Part shown: one piece after another, positions 18,245 through 27,301 of the stretch
Numbering within the stretch: position 1 is the first letter of the stretch
Layout: each line of letters starts with the position of its first letter
Source of the DNA: JABLTI01 sp035528035
Lineage (GTDB): Archaea > Asgardarchaeota > Heimdallarchaeia > JABLTI01
NCBI GenBank assembly: GCA_035528035.1
Contig: DATKZI010000039.1
Location: forward strand, 47,595 to 111,594
Length of the DNA stretch: 64,000 nucleotides
Reading direction: 5' to 3'
The notes under the pieces: generated by a model
What the model was told of the DNA's origin: nothing
What the model saw: the letters and a program-made list of their open reading frames with translations, nothing else
The model's database searches: none
Translations under genes and position numbers: made by a program

Positions 18245-18688
18245 TTATTTCAATGGAATATAGAGACTTGATTTTGTAGCACCCATACCTGGTGAACCAT
18301 GTCTAACTAATTTTGTACTGAGAACAAATTCACCAAAAACATGGCCTACTTGATCTGGATGAATGATCATTTCTACAAAATCCTTGCCATTATGAACTGC
18401 TATTTTTGCATTAATCATTTCAGGTAGGATGATCATATCTCTAAGATGTGTTCTTATTGCTATGATTCTCTTTTCTCCATCTTTTATCATTCTTATTTGT
18501 TTTCGAATATCTTCAAGTAATTTCTTTCTTCTAGTGGTCCAATAAGATGGTCTTGTTAAGCTTCTTCTTTTTCTTGAAGGGAGCATTTTAATGAACTCAT
18601 CCATGGAAATAGCTTGGAGTTCTTCATAAGTTAACCCCATATATTTAAATTTACGAATTTCTGCTTGAGTAACTTCTTGTACGGACAA
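18245..18688 (-). CDS. rpsS: 30S ribosomal protein uS19
   Basis: This 147-residue uS19 of archaeal length carries YMGLTYEELQ, LPSRKRRSLTR, IRTHLRDMIILPEM, VHNGKDFVEM and the C-terminal RHGSPGMGATKSS. It sits in the small-subunit head near the tRNAs. I start at TTG 18688 (protein SVQEVTQAEIRKF), because the longer frame to 18727 adds residues foreign to the family. A GGTTGAT SD-like element lies five bases before this TTG. Confidence 0.95.
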   Translation of the reverse strand: MSVQEVTQAEIRKFKYMGLTYEELQAISMDEFIKMLPSRKRRSLTRPSYWTTRRKKLLEDIRKQIRMIKDGEKRIIAIRTHLRDMIILPEMINAKIAVHNGKDFVEMIIHPDQVGHVFGEFVLSTKLVRHGSPGMGATKSSLYIPLK

Positions 18689-18859
18689 TTTTATCAACCT
18701 AATATTCTGTATACAACACAATAACAATTATTATTTTATGTTTCAATTGCGAAGCTTAGCTATTAAAAATCTTCCTTTTTTAATGAAAAATGGGGTTAAT
18801 ATTATATCTAATAAATGTTATTTCCAATTGATAATATGAGAATTTAGGACGATTAAATA

Positions 18860-19744
18860 ATGATTTATTGGGAAAACGATTCATTTTTGTTTAGCACAGG
18901 ATTGCCTTTAAAAACCATTAGTGAATTATTAGTCAATTCCTTAAATGAAACTGAACTTAAAAAAGCTCTTAATCTTTTAGGAAAAAAGTACCTATTTCGC
19001 TATGAAACAATTAAAGAATATTATTCATTAAGTAAACAAGGATTACAGAAACTACCAATAATTATCATTATTGCAGGAATTCCTGGAATTGGAAAGACTG
19101 CGTTAGCAAAGGAAATATCCATAGCTCTTAATATAAGTCTGGTAATCGGAGGCGATGCTCTACGATCAGCAATACGTTCTCTCCTCCCTAAAGAATCTTC
19201 TGAAGTATTTTTTACAAGTATCTATAATACTTGGAAATTTTATGGCGAAAATACGTCAGATAATTTATTACTGGGATATAAAGATCAATCGAAAATTATG
19301 AATCAAGCAATTGAACGAATGATTGCTGATCGTGGGATACGTGATGGTGAAAGTTTAATTGTTGAATATTTACAATTTATCCCTTCGCAATTTGATAATG
19401 ATTTATTAAAACATCCAAGTATTATTCCAATTATTTTGCGGATAAATGATACTCAAATATATCACCAAAGGTTGCAAACACGTTCAAATTACTCACATCT
19501 AAGGAGCTCCGGGGAGCGATTAATTTCTAATATAGATAAATATCTTCTACTGCAAGAGAATTTGTGCAATGAGGCTAGTAAATATAATTTATCAATAATT
19601 GATATTGATGATTTTTCAAAAGGATATGATCAAACACTTGATATAATTATTAACCAAATTAGTTATTTAAATAAATTAAAAAAATATAATAAAAGACTGA
19701 CTTACATAGAAAACCTTGAAGAAGAAAGAAGGATTATTGAATGA
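18860..19744 (+). CDS. P-loop kinase related to 2-phosphoglycerate kinase (candidate mevalonate-3-phosphate 5-kinase)
   Basis: This 294-residue protein has a short N-terminal helical region, then Walker A AGIPGIGKTALAKEI near 75-90 and GGDALRSAIRSL, followed by a kinase core like that of archaeal 2-phosphoglycerate kinases. It overlaps the next gene (GHMP superfamily) by four bases, which strongly couples the two functions. In Thermoplasma, a P-loop kinase of this general kind phosphorylates mevalonate 3-phosphate, and its partner kinase belongs to the decarboxylase family. The pairing here suggests the same pathway. A sugar-acid or cyclic-2,3-diphosphoglycerate-linked kinase is the alternative. 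Confidence 0.7.
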   Translation: MIYWENDSFLFSTGLPLKTISELLVNSLNETELKKALNLLGKKYLFRYETIKEYYSLSKQGLQKLPIIIIIAGIPGIGKTALAKEISIALNISLVIGGDALRSAIRSLLPKESSEVFFTSIYNTWKFYGENTSDNLLLGYKDQSKIMNQAIERMIADRGIRDGESLIVEYLQFIPSQFDNDLLKHPSIIPIILRINDTQIYHQRLQTRSNYSHLRSSGERLISNIDKYLLLQENLCNEASKYNLSIIDIDDFSKGYDQTLDIIINQISYLNKLKKYNKRLTYIENLEEERRIIE

Positions 19745-20706
19745 AGAAATTATCCATTGCTGTTGCATATCCTACAATTCCAATCATTTTTTTAGGGGGA
19801 ATTAACTCAGATAGAACACCTCTTTACGATACAATGGGTCTAGCAGTAACAAATCAAAATGAAACGACTCGAACAGAGACAATAATTGAAAGCTCTCTTT
19901 CTCATAAAGATCTAAAAATAAATTTCATTCTTAATGGACAACAAATTGCTGGGCTTAGGGGTGAACAAATATTAACTGCTGTCAAGAATTTTGTAGGAGC
20001 GCCGGAAAATATCAACTTGAGTATAAAGTCAACAAATTATTATATATTCAGTGGGAGCTCTGATTCTGGATTAGCAGCATTATTCACTGCTCTTAATGAT
20101 ATTTTAGAATTAAATTATACACAAGATGAGCTATTAGAATATGCAATGAAAGGATCTGAAAGTGCAGGTCGCAGTCTTTTTGGTGGTTTAACTTTAACAA
20201 AGGTTTATGGAAACAAAATTAGTGTTTCTCAAATTGCTACAGAAAAAGATTTGGTATCTTTGAAACTTTTCTCAATACCATTTCATTATAAATCAAGATT
20301 ATCAGCTGATGAAATTCATAAAGGAATTATCACTAATCCATTGTTTCCAGAACGCGTGAAAAAAATACCTGAATGGGTTAATAGAATAAATAATTCTATA
20401 AAGAAAAAAGATTTTCTTAATGTATTGGCAGTAGCTGAAGAAAATATTAGAAATGCTCATGAATTACTAGAAGGAGTAGGACTCAATATCCGGAAATCAG
20501 CGATGATGCAATTGTGTAAAGATATTGAGCATATGCGTGAAGAAGGTATTCTTGCCTATTATTTAATTGGTGGTGGTAATCTAGTTACAGTCGCAACCAC
20601 AAGTGAATATGCAAAAAAGGTCGAAGAAGAATTAACAAAAAGAAAATGGATCTATTATAATTTTAAAGTTGCAAGTGCACCAAAGCTAATTAGCAATTTA
20701 AAATGA
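19741..20706 (+). CDS. Mevalonate-diphosphate-decarboxylase-family GHMP protein lacking decarboxylase residues (candidate mevalonate-3-kinase)
   Basis: This 321-residue GHMP-superfamily protein carries the phosphate loop FSGSSDSGLAALFTAL and SAGRSLFGGLTL, which matches the CRSLYGG block of mevalonate diphosphate decarboxylases. The catalytic lysine of the N-terminal YWGK motif is replaced (FLGG, 17-20). The catalytic aspartate of the DAGPN motif is also missing (LIGGGNLVTVAT). A protein that keeps the ATP site but lacks the decarboxylation residues fits mevalonate-3-kinase of the Thermoplasma route. Translation is coupled to the upstream P-loop kinase. The substrate is inferred, not shown. 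Confidence 0.72.
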   Translation: MKKLSIAVAYPTIPIIFLGGINSDRTPLYDTMGLAVTNQNETTRTETIIESSLSHKDLKINFILNGQQIAGLRGEQILTAVKNFVGAPENINLSIKSTNYYIFSGSSDSGLAALFTALNDILELNYTQDELLEYAMKGSESAGRSLFGGLTLTKVYGNKISVSQIATEKDLVSLKLFSIPFHYKSRLSADEIHKGIITNPLFPERVKKIPEWVNRINNSIKKKDFLNVLAVAEENIRNAHELLEGVGLNIRKSAMMQLCKDIEHMREEGILAYYLIGGGNLVTVATTSEYAKKVEEELTKRKWIYYNFKVASAPKLISNLK

Positions 20707-20862
20707 ATAATATTAAATAAAAACAATGAAGTTGTTCAAATTTTCACCCAAAAAACTATTTTCTGAAGGAATTATTTAATTATCTGAATTTTATTCATAA
20801 ATATAGTAATATATGATTTGTAAAATAAAAACCCTTAAAAAATATGCGCGAGGTAAAAGTCT

Positions 20863-21300
20863 ATGGTAGAAAAAACAGAAATCCCAACAATAACAATAGC
20901 TGAAATGTTACAACTTGTTCCTAATCAATCGTTAAAATTATCTAAAGAATTCCTTTTAGCTTTAAAACCAGAAAATGGAAAATATGCTATTATTATTTTA
21001 ACACCTAATACAAAAATTATTAGAATAATTCCCACAAGTTCAAATAAAGTCTATAAAATAGCTATTGATATTGGAAAATTAACACCTGATTTCTTGCGAA
21101 AAATTGGTAATTTATTTTTAGAAATGGGCTTGAAAGCTCTTTATTCAACTGGTTTGTGTTTTATAGAAGAGAAATGTGTATTTGATGGATATATTGATGC
21201 TGAAGAATTTAATAAAATTGATGTAGAATATTTGAAAACACAAGTTTTAGCAGTAGAAGGTATTACTGGGATCGATATTAAAATATTGGAAATAGATTGA
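20863..21300 (+). CDS. YSTGLC-motif protein, paralogue 1
   Basis: This 145-residue soluble protein has an N-terminal AbrB/barrel-like segment (LKLSKEFLLALKPENGKYAIIIL) and a C-terminal ACT-like beta-alpha-beta domain (VYKIAIDIGKLTPDFLRKIGNLFLEMGLKALYSTGLCF). It shares the YSTGLC motif, a following E/D-x-x-C-V-F/W segment and a closing VxGI/VT..I strand with the protein at 26671-27084, so the two are paralogues. A ligand-sensing regulatory role is plausible. The SD GAGGTAA lies upstream of the ATG. No named family is recognised. Confidence 0.7.
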   Translation: MVEKTEIPTITIAEMLQLVPNQSLKLSKEFLLALKPENGKYAIIILTPNTKIIRIIPTSSNKVYKIAIDIGKLTPDFLRKIGNLFLEMGLKALYSTGLCFIEEKCVFDGYIDAEEFNKIDVEYLKTQVLAVEGITGIDIKILEID

Positions 21301-21307
21301 GCATTAT

Positions 21308-21817
21308 TTAACCATATTTGTCAATAATTTTCCAAATGACTTTATTATTATGTTCAGTCCTTTCAACTTTCCCTTTATTAGCTAGATTATTAAGCTTAGA
21401 AAGAAAATCGTTTTTAGGAATGGGAACTTTTGCAAGCTTCATTAAATCCATAGTGAATCTTGCATACAAAGCATCTTCGTATTCAAAAGTTGTACCTGAA
21501 AATAGATCTAATATCTCATATTCAATTTGGGATAACTCCATATTTGAGTTTGTTGCATTTTTAGTTTCAGGTTGACTATTTTTAACAGGAGATGAAGTAA
21601 TTGGTTTAGTTTCAGTTATTGCCACTTTTTTATCAGAAAGTACATCTAATAATGATTTTCCACCTTTTGATGTTGCTGATAAACCATAAAGTTGAGCAAT
21701 TATTTCTAAAGAGCATCGAGCGAAATCCTCTCGATTCTCGAAAAATCCCTCTGTTGTTAATTTATCAATAAATTCAGCTAATTTATTAGGGATTTGGATT
21801 GTTATTTCTTCTGGCAA
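21308..21817 (-). CDS. Ribbon-helix-helix protein with C-terminal helical domain
   Basis: This 169-residue protein starts with a CopG/NikR-type ribbon-helix-helix (ITIQIPNKLAEFIDKLTTEGFFENREDFARCSLEIIAQLYG, about 4-45). That fold binds DNA as a dimer through the beta strand. A Ser/Thr/Lys-rich linker (about 50-95) leads to a C-terminal winged-helix-like segment (YARFTMDLMKLAKVPIPKNDFLSKLNNLANKGKVERTE). It is convergent with the preceding YSTGLC gene, with only seven bases between stops. It is probably a transcriptional regulator; its target is unknown. Confidence 0.75.
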   Translation of the reverse strand: MPEEITIQIPNKLAEFIDKLTTEGFFENREDFARCSLEIIAQLYGLSATSKGGKSLLDVLSDKKVAITETKPITSSPVKNSQPETKNATNSNMELSQIEYEILDLFSGTTFEYEDALYARFTMDLMKLAKVPIPKNDFLSKLNNLANKGKVERTEHNNKVIWKIIDKYG

Positions 21818-21967
21818 AAGATTTTTTCTCCTGAAACAATGTTTTCATCAAACTAAATAAAGATAAATATTATCTGAATATTCACCTAACAAATTATAAA
21901 TAATTTTTTTTAATTTCTCTTCAAGCTTTATAGAACTTTTCCCATTTTATGATATTTCATCAATATT

Positions 21968-22672
21968 TTATTTTTGAAACTCTTTTGAAATCAAAGCCAT
22001 TTCAGTAAGGATTTGTTCAGGATCTTTTGCTTTTACTACACCTGATGCTACCAAAATACCTTTAGTTCCTAATTCTAGTGCTTTTTTAACATCACTATTA
22101 TTGGTAATTCCTGCACCACATAAAGGAATAACTTTTGGATTAATTTTATTGATGATTTCAACAGTTTCAGAGATAATTTCTGGTTTAGCAGTACTAACGG
22201 ATATTCCCGAACCAATTAATTCTGGTGGTTCTATTGCACAACAATTTGGCTCTAAGACAGCTACAGCACCAGCTATTTTTGAAGTACTTGAACATACACA
22301 TGAAAAAAGATTATATTCCTTCGTAAAATCGATAATTTTAGCTATACTAGCTAGTTTAATTTTCATTTCACTATGATTGATTAGTGTTCCAACAGCACCA
22401 GCTTCTTTGATAGCCTCAATAAAGATTTGCCCTGTATTGCTCCCAGCTAAAATAGGATCAACATGTTGAGCAAAAACAGGTATTTTTACTTCAGACGCAA
22501 TCATTCGGATATCTGTTGCTTGAACAGCTATTGCAATACAAATATTTGTCTCATTAGCAACCTTTTCACAGGTTTTCGCTAATTCTAAAGCTTTTTTCCC
22601 AGTCCCTTCTCTATAAGTTTTGAAATTAACTAATAGTAATGGATAAGATATGTCCATGTTTAACCAACTCAT
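21968..22672 (-). CDS. tpiA: Triosephosphate isomerase (archaeal type)
   Basis: This roughly 234-residue TIM barrel interconverts glyceraldehyde-3-phosphate and dihydroxyacetone phosphate. It has the N-terminal LLVNFKTY (catalytic Asn and Lys), the catalytic His in LINHSEMK, Glu in AVLEPNCCAIEPPELIGSG (phosphate-loop region) and CGAGI near the C terminus, as in the short archaeal enzymes. The frame is open to 22777, but the family N terminus begins near MDISYPLLLVNFKTY; starts at 22672 or 22657 fit. It stands alone on this strand, divergent from the RuvC-like gene. Confidence 0.95.
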   Translation of the reverse strand: MSWLNMDISYPLLLVNFKTYREGTGKKALELAKTCEKVANETNICIAIAVQATDIRMIASEVKIPVFAQHVDPILAGSNTGQIFIEAIKEAGAVGTLINHSEMKIKLASIAKIIDFTKEYNLFSCVCSSTSKIAGAVAVLEPNCCAIEPPELIGSGISVSTAKPEIISETVEIINKINPKVIPLCGAGITNNSDVKKALELGTKGILVASGVVKAKDPEQILTEMALISKEFQK

Positions 22673-22839
22673 GTTTTCATAATTAAGATAATTCCTTTTT
22701 ATTTTAGTTAGTATTAAATATTTAGTAGAAAAAGTATATTTGAACCTATTAGAAAGAAAGAAAGCTAATATACACATACACCAGTCAAAGTAATAAGACC
22801 TTTAAATAACTTAGAATTGTTAATATTAGGAGAATCTCT

Positions 22840-23667
22840 ATGTTAATTTCATTAGCAACAATGAATTTTCGTTTGTGTCATCTTTTGCGCGAGAAATTAA
22901 TAAAAAGTGGTTTTTCCATAGAGCAAATTATACCAGGAGAACCTCCTTCTAAAGGATCTATTTTAGTCGTGACAACAGAAGAGGAACATAAGACTTTACA
23001 AACAGATTATAAAAAATTAATCGTTTTAACGAATAGTGAGATATTAGATATTTCTCGAGCTTTCCCAAAAATCATGTTGGGAATTGAAGGAAAACGCATT
23101 TGGGAATGTTTAATCATAGGAGTAGATCCAGGTCAAACCATTGGAGTAGCAGTAATAACTGATAGCTGTTTACGAAGTACTTTAGAGACTCGAGATATTG
23201 GTGAAGCGATTGAATATATACTTGAAGTTATTGAAAAGAATCCCACAAAAATGGCTATAATTAGAGTAGGTTCCACTGGTGGTTATAGACGGATATTAAT
23301 TTTAAACGAACTATTAAACGTTAAACCAGATGATGTTACTTTAGAGGTAGTGGATGAAGTGCAAACAACACCCGCAACATTCCAAGATGTAAAGGAAGCC
23401 ATTGAAGGAGGAACTAGGGATGGGATTTCTCTTCAAGCAGGCAAAGATGCATCAGCAGCAATGGAAATTGCATTTAGAATTGGTGAAAGTGTAAAATCCC
23501 CTGAGACTTGGACTGTTTCAGATGGTGAATTAAAAGAGATTCAGATTCTCTCAAGGCAATATTCTCGAGGTAAAGTTACTATATCTAGAGAATTAGCTAA
23601 AAAAGTTGCAGCTGGACTTCTAAAATTAGAAGAAGCTATCGAACAACAAAAATCTACTATTAATTAA
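22840..23667 (+). CDS. RuvC/RNase H-fold protein, archaeal conserved type
   Basis: This 275-residue protein has an N-terminal Rossmann-like region (1-80) and then IIGVDPGQTIGVAVITDS (about 91-108). The latter is the first strand of an RNase H-like nuclease fold, with the metal-binding Asp in DPG. Later segments, IIRVGSTGGYRR and VVDEVQTTP, fit the central strands with further acidic residues. It may be a Holliday-junction or other structure-specific nuclease, or a catalytically altered relative. It is followed after 60 bases by a SWIM-domain gene on the same strand. The SD AGGAG lies upstream. Confidence 0.7.
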   Translation: MLISLATMNFRLCHLLREKLIKSGFSIEQIIPGEPPSKGSILVVTTEEEHKTLQTDYKKLIVLTNSEILDISRAFPKIMLGIEGKRIWECLIIGVDPGQTIGVAVITDSCLRSTLETRDIGEAIEYILEVIEKNPTKMAIIRVGSTGGYRRILILNELLNVKPDDVTLEVVDEVQTTPATFQDVKEAIEGGTRDGISLQAGKDASAAMEIAFRIGESVKSPETWTVSDGELKEIQILSRQYSRGKVTISRELAKKVAAGLLKLEEAIEQQKSTIN

Positions 23668-23727
23668 TAAAAAAAGATTCCTTTAAAAGGTAAAAAAAGA
23701 AAATGAGAATTAGGAGACTTTTCTTCC

Positions 23728-24168
23728 TTGAAAGAAAACATTGATTCAAAAATAAGCCCGAAAAAATCATTTGCTGGTTTAAAATCATTTGAAGCTTATC
23801 CAAAAATCATTGAACATATTACTATAGGAAGTAAATTATCTATAAATGATATAAAACAATTAGAGGAGTTTTTTGGAGATCGTTTACAAAAAGCATTGGA
23901 GATAATTGCAGAGAAAGGGGTTAAAAAATATATCTTTCGTCCTACGGGAATTATTCGCTGGATAATTATAGGTCATGAAAGAAATTATCTAACAATAGAG
24001 CATTCTTTTTGTTCATGTCAAGATTTTTTATATAGAGCGTTACTCAAACAAGATACTCCGTCCTGTTATCATCTTTTAGCACGAGAGATAGCTGACAGGA
24101 TAAATAAATATGAAACAATAGAAGTTGATGATAATTTATATGAATCATACATGGATCAATGGTTATAA
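23728..24168 (+). CDS. SWIM zinc-finger protein
   Basis: This 146-residue protein has a CxC...CxH SWIM motif (FCSCQDF, then PSCYHLLARE) at about 92-118 and a helical N-terminal half. SWIM domains bind zinc and mediate DNA or protein contacts; the Shu/Sws1 recombination accessory proteins are one example. The position next to a RuvC-fold gene supports a DNA repair or recombination role, by inference. The start is TTG 23728, about 11 bases after TAGGAGA. It is convergent with pus10. Confidence 0.8.
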   Translation: MKENIDSKISPKKSFAGLKSFEAYPKIIEHITIGSKLSINDIKQLEEFFGDRLQKALEIIAEKGVKKYIFRPTGIIRWIIIGHERNYLTIEHSFCSCQDFLYRALLKQDTPSCYHLLAREIADRINKYETIEVDDNLYESYMDQWL

Positions 24169-24180
24169 TAGCTTTGATTT

Positions 24181-25518
24181 TTATTTACTATGTAAATGTG
24201 TTACATCAAGTTTCACACAGATTGCTTTACAACCCAAAATTTCTGCAAAACTTGGTTTTGTTCTTCCATCATCACCAGAGATTAACTCCTTAATATAGAG
24301 ACCTCCTTCTCCTACAATCACTGCTACAATATGTGTTTTATCTATTGTTCTAATTTTCACATCAAAAACTGTCTTGATTCTTTCCAAATCAGATCTCCTA
24401 TGTAAAACTCTTTGAGGTGTTTTCTGTTTAATTTTCAAACCATCAAATTCATTTTCAATTTGCTTTATTTTTTCGTTATCTACTTCATGTTCAAGTTCTA
24501 TTGTTGCTCTGTAAGTTTTTTGAGTTTTTATTGCTGACCCTTTTAATTCTTGAACTTTCTTTTTATCAGCAAATGATAATTCTGAAACACTAACCTTTTT
24601 CTTTGCTTTTTTATTCACTAATTTCTCTATTTTTTTTAAATTGATATCTCTAATATTTGGTTCAAGAATTTCCAAAACAAATGGTCTGCCATTACCAAGC
24701 ATCAATGCATTAATATCCTCTCTACCTGCACCATGAAATTTTGATCCTTTGCTTTTAGTGATTTTTAAAATTGGTTCAGCAATAATTTCCTCGACACTTT
24801 CTTGATATTGTTTTCCAGTAAAATTGCATTTTTTACAACCTTTACCTTTACAGTCATAACAAGGCCAACGTGTTTGAGGAATGGTTCTGATATATTTCTT
24901 ATATCTACCATATATGAATAATGACCTTTTTTCTACAATCAATTTATTTTTATTAAAATCAATAATTACTGTTATATCTGGAATATTAAAGTCAGGTTTT
25001 TTCTTAAGTTCTTCAGATACTTTTTTCCCTAATTCTCGAGTAAATTCCGCTTTTATACTTTCACTAGATGTTATCTTGTATCTTCCATGAAGATTATCTT
25101 CTTTATCAAGTAATTCAGAAGTAAATTTTGCTCCAATTAAAAAAGTATTATAGTCTTCACTTTGTAATCTATTCCTGATTTTCATTGTATACTCATCTAA
25201 TCTATCAAACATCCCCTCGCATAATTCACAAACGAATGTAGAATAATTTTCTGATTCAGTAAAAAGATTATTGCGTTTGAGTGTATCGATAGCTAGTTTA
25301 TTACCTGATCTAGCAATTTTCAATAAAATATTTTGATTTTCTTCTTTATTGATATCTACAAGAAGTTCCATTGTTATAGCATTTCTAAGTATAGATCCCC
25401 TCATTTGATTAGTTATACCATAACCAATTAAAGCAAATTGTCTACCTAAACAATGATCGCATAATTCTGTTTCTTCAAGTAATATCTTTGCAAGTTCAAG
25501 CATGAAATAATTCTTCAA
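24181..25518 (-). CDS. pus10: tRNA pseudouridine synthase Pus10
   Basis: This 445-residue Pus10 makes pseudouridine 54 (and 55 in many archaea) in the tRNA T-loop. The N-terminal region carries zinc-site cysteines (CDHCLGRQFA, CELCEGM) and a THUMP-like domain, with a CYDCKGKGCKKCNFTG ribbon in mid-protein. The catalytic domain contains GREDINALMLGNGRPF with the nucleophilic Asp. The C-terminal RTYRATIELEHE and HRRSDLERIKTV blocks are also family-typical. It is 36 bases downstream of thiL on the same strand. Confidence 0.95.
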   Translation of the reverse strand: MKNYFMLELAKILLEETELCDHCLGRQFALIGYGITNQMRGSILRNAITMELLVDINKEENQNILLKIARSGNKLAIDTLKRNNLFTESENYSTFVCELCEGMFDRLDEYTMKIRNRLQSEDYNTFLIGAKFTSELLDKEDNLHGRYKITSSESIKAEFTRELGKKVSEELKKKPDFNIPDITVIIDFNKNKLIVEKRSLFIYGRYKKYIRTIPQTRWPCYDCKGKGCKKCNFTGKQYQESVEEIIAEPILKITKSKGSKFHGAGREDINALMLGNGRPFVLEILEPNIRDINLKKIEKLVNKKAKKKVSVSELSFADKKKVQELKGSAIKTQKTYRATIELEHEVDNEKIKQIENEFDGLKIKQKTPQRVLHRRSDLERIKTVFDVKIRTIDKTHIVAVIVGEGGLYIKELISGDDGRTKPSFAEILGCKAICVKLDVTHLHSK

Positions 25519-25554
25519 TTATGAGATTTTTAATCTTCCCATTCATTTAATCTT

Positions 25555-26541
25555 TTATTTTTTGAGGTTAACGAAATGTTCCCATCCTCGAGGTTCAATT
25601 ACTTTTATTTCATCATTACTCTCGAGCAATATTCGTTCTTGTTCGTCAAATACTATCCTTCCAATAATATAAAAATCAAGTGATTTGCTTAATGATTGCA
25701 CATATTTTTCTGGAAGGGTAAAAATTAATTCAAATTCCTCACCAGCAAATAGTGTGAAATCTTCTGCTGAAAAATTATTTTCTTTCGCGAATTCCATAAC
25801 ATCTTTATGGATTGGTAAGTCTTTAATTCGAATTCCAAGATTTTTCTTGTTCCGTAATATTTCTTTGAAACACCAAGCTAAACCATCACTACTATCAATA
25901 CAGCTAGTAATTCTTCTAAAATTAGCAAGAATTATCCCTTCTTTTACACGAGCTTTGGGTGAAAAAATTGCTTCTTTGAATAATCTTCTTTGATTTTCTG
26001 TAGCATTTATATTATCTAAAAAAACTTTAAATCCAGCTCCTGTTAGACCGAATAAACCTGTAGTGCAGATAACATCGTTTTCATGAGCTCCTGAACGTTT
26101 TAATAACAATGATTTTTTGATTTCACCTATAGCAACTATTGAAATAATAACATCTGATGCTGCATTTGTATCCCCACCTAAGAATTTACATTTATACAAA
26201 TGAGATGTTTCTTGTATACCTTTTACTAAAGCAACAGTTTGTTCAATTGAAAAATCATCTGGGAATGCACCAGAAGCTATGATATATTGTGGTTTAACTC
26301 CTTTTGCTGCCAGGTCACTTATTGCTGCAGTAACTGCTTTAGCTCCCATTTGATATGGCGACATGGTCGGTGGAGCATCTGTTTTTGCAACAAAAGTATC
26401 TATATTAACAACCATAGAGAGATCTAAAGATATAGGGAAAGCAACAGCATCATCATTATAAGGTAGATCGCCTTCATCAACTAATTTCTCAAAAAGCGCT
26501 AATAATCCTCGTTCACCTATGGATTTAATTGTATTATCCAA
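25555..26541 (-). CDS. thiL: Thiamine-monophosphate kinase
   Basis: This 328-residue PurM/ThiL-family enzyme phosphorylates thiamine monophosphate to the diphosphate. It starts IKSIGERGLLALF and has the ATP/metal residues in YNDDAVAF, MVVNIDTFV, AVTAAISDLAAKGVKP, FLGGDTNAA, CIDSSDGLAW and GEEFELIFTLP. The length is normal. It is upstream of pus10 in a probable two-gene unit. No riboswitch-like element is evident in its short leader. Confidence 0.95.
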   Translation of the reverse strand: MDNTIKSIGERGLLALFEKLVDEGDLPYNDDAVAFPISLDLSMVVNIDTFVAKTDAPPTMSPYQMGAKAVTAAISDLAAKGVKPQYIIASGAFPDDFSIEQTVALVKGIQETSHLYKCKFLGGDTNAASDVIISIVAIGEIKKSLLLKRSGAHENDVICTTGLFGLTGAGFKVFLDNINATENQRRLFKEAIFSPKARVKEGIILANFRRITSCIDSSDGLAWCFKEILRNKKNLGIRIKDLPIHKDVMEFAKENNFSAEDFTLFAGEEFELIFTLPEKYVQSLSKSLDFYIIGRIVFDEQERILLESNDEIKVIEPRGWEHFVNLKK

Positions 26542-26670
26542 ATTGTTTCACTTAAATCTTTTATCTATTAGAAGTTAACCAATTAAGACTAAAAAATTTA
26601 GCTTAAAAGTATAAGTCTAAATGAAAAAAAGGAATGTAGAATAAAAGAAGGGTTAAACATAAAGGAGTAA

Positions 26671-27084
26671 TTAATGAGGAACTTCCTCAATAGTTACATC
26701 TTGAACTTCTTCAATTTCTTTTAAAAGGCTCTTGACTTCTTCCACAGAACGAGTAAGATGGCGCTTCTCTAAAAAGCCTTCCCAAACACAAACATCATCA
26801 ACTAAACATAATCCTGTTGAATAAGTGATTTTGTTGGCGAATTCATTTATCTTTGCCATTATCTTAGCAACTATTCTGGAAGTCAATGGGTAAATCTTTA
26901 TGCCAATCTTTATTACTTCAGATTCGACTGTAAAGAAGTAAATAGCTTTTACATTTGAAGCATAAACAATCAATAATTTTCCACTGTCGCCACTCATTTC
27001 TGCAAGATCAGTAATGACTGAATCAGGAAAAGCTATCTCTTTGGGAGACGAAACAAGTTTTGAAGCAGTAATAATGCCTTTCAA
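26671..27084 (-). CDS. YSTGLC-motif protein, paralogue 2
   Basis: This 137-residue paralogue of the protein at 20863-21300 has an N-terminal strand-rich segment (IAFPDSVITDLAEMSGDSGKLLIVY), then VIKIGIKIYPLTSRIVAKIMAKINEF, ITYSTGLCLVDDVCVWEG and a final EVQDVTIEEV strand. The conserved Cys of YSTGLC and the second Cys in the next strand are present in both copies. An ACT-like ligand-binding fold is the best guess. It stands alone, with AT-rich flanks of 217 and 129 bases where nothing else was seen. Confidence 0.7.
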   Translation of the reverse strand: MKGIITASKLVSSPKEIAFPDSVITDLAEMSGDSGKLLIVYASNVKAIYFFTVESEVIKIGIKIYPLTSRIVAKIMAKINEFANKITYSTGLCLVDDVCVWEGFLEKRHLTRSVEEVKSLLKEIEEVQDVTIEEVPH

Positions 27085-27301
27085 TAAATATCATCCTCTT
27101 TTGTTGAACGTTTCATTCTTATATTCATTCAAAAAGATTTCTCTCTATACCATTTAAGAGTTTATTAAATTTTGAGTGAATTGATTTTTTTGTAATTTAT
27201 TCAAATATAAATACTTGAACATATATTACAAAATTTCATAAGATTATTATATTTTTTTGTTTGGATATAAACTCCAAGGATATCTATCTTTTAATCGATT
27301 T

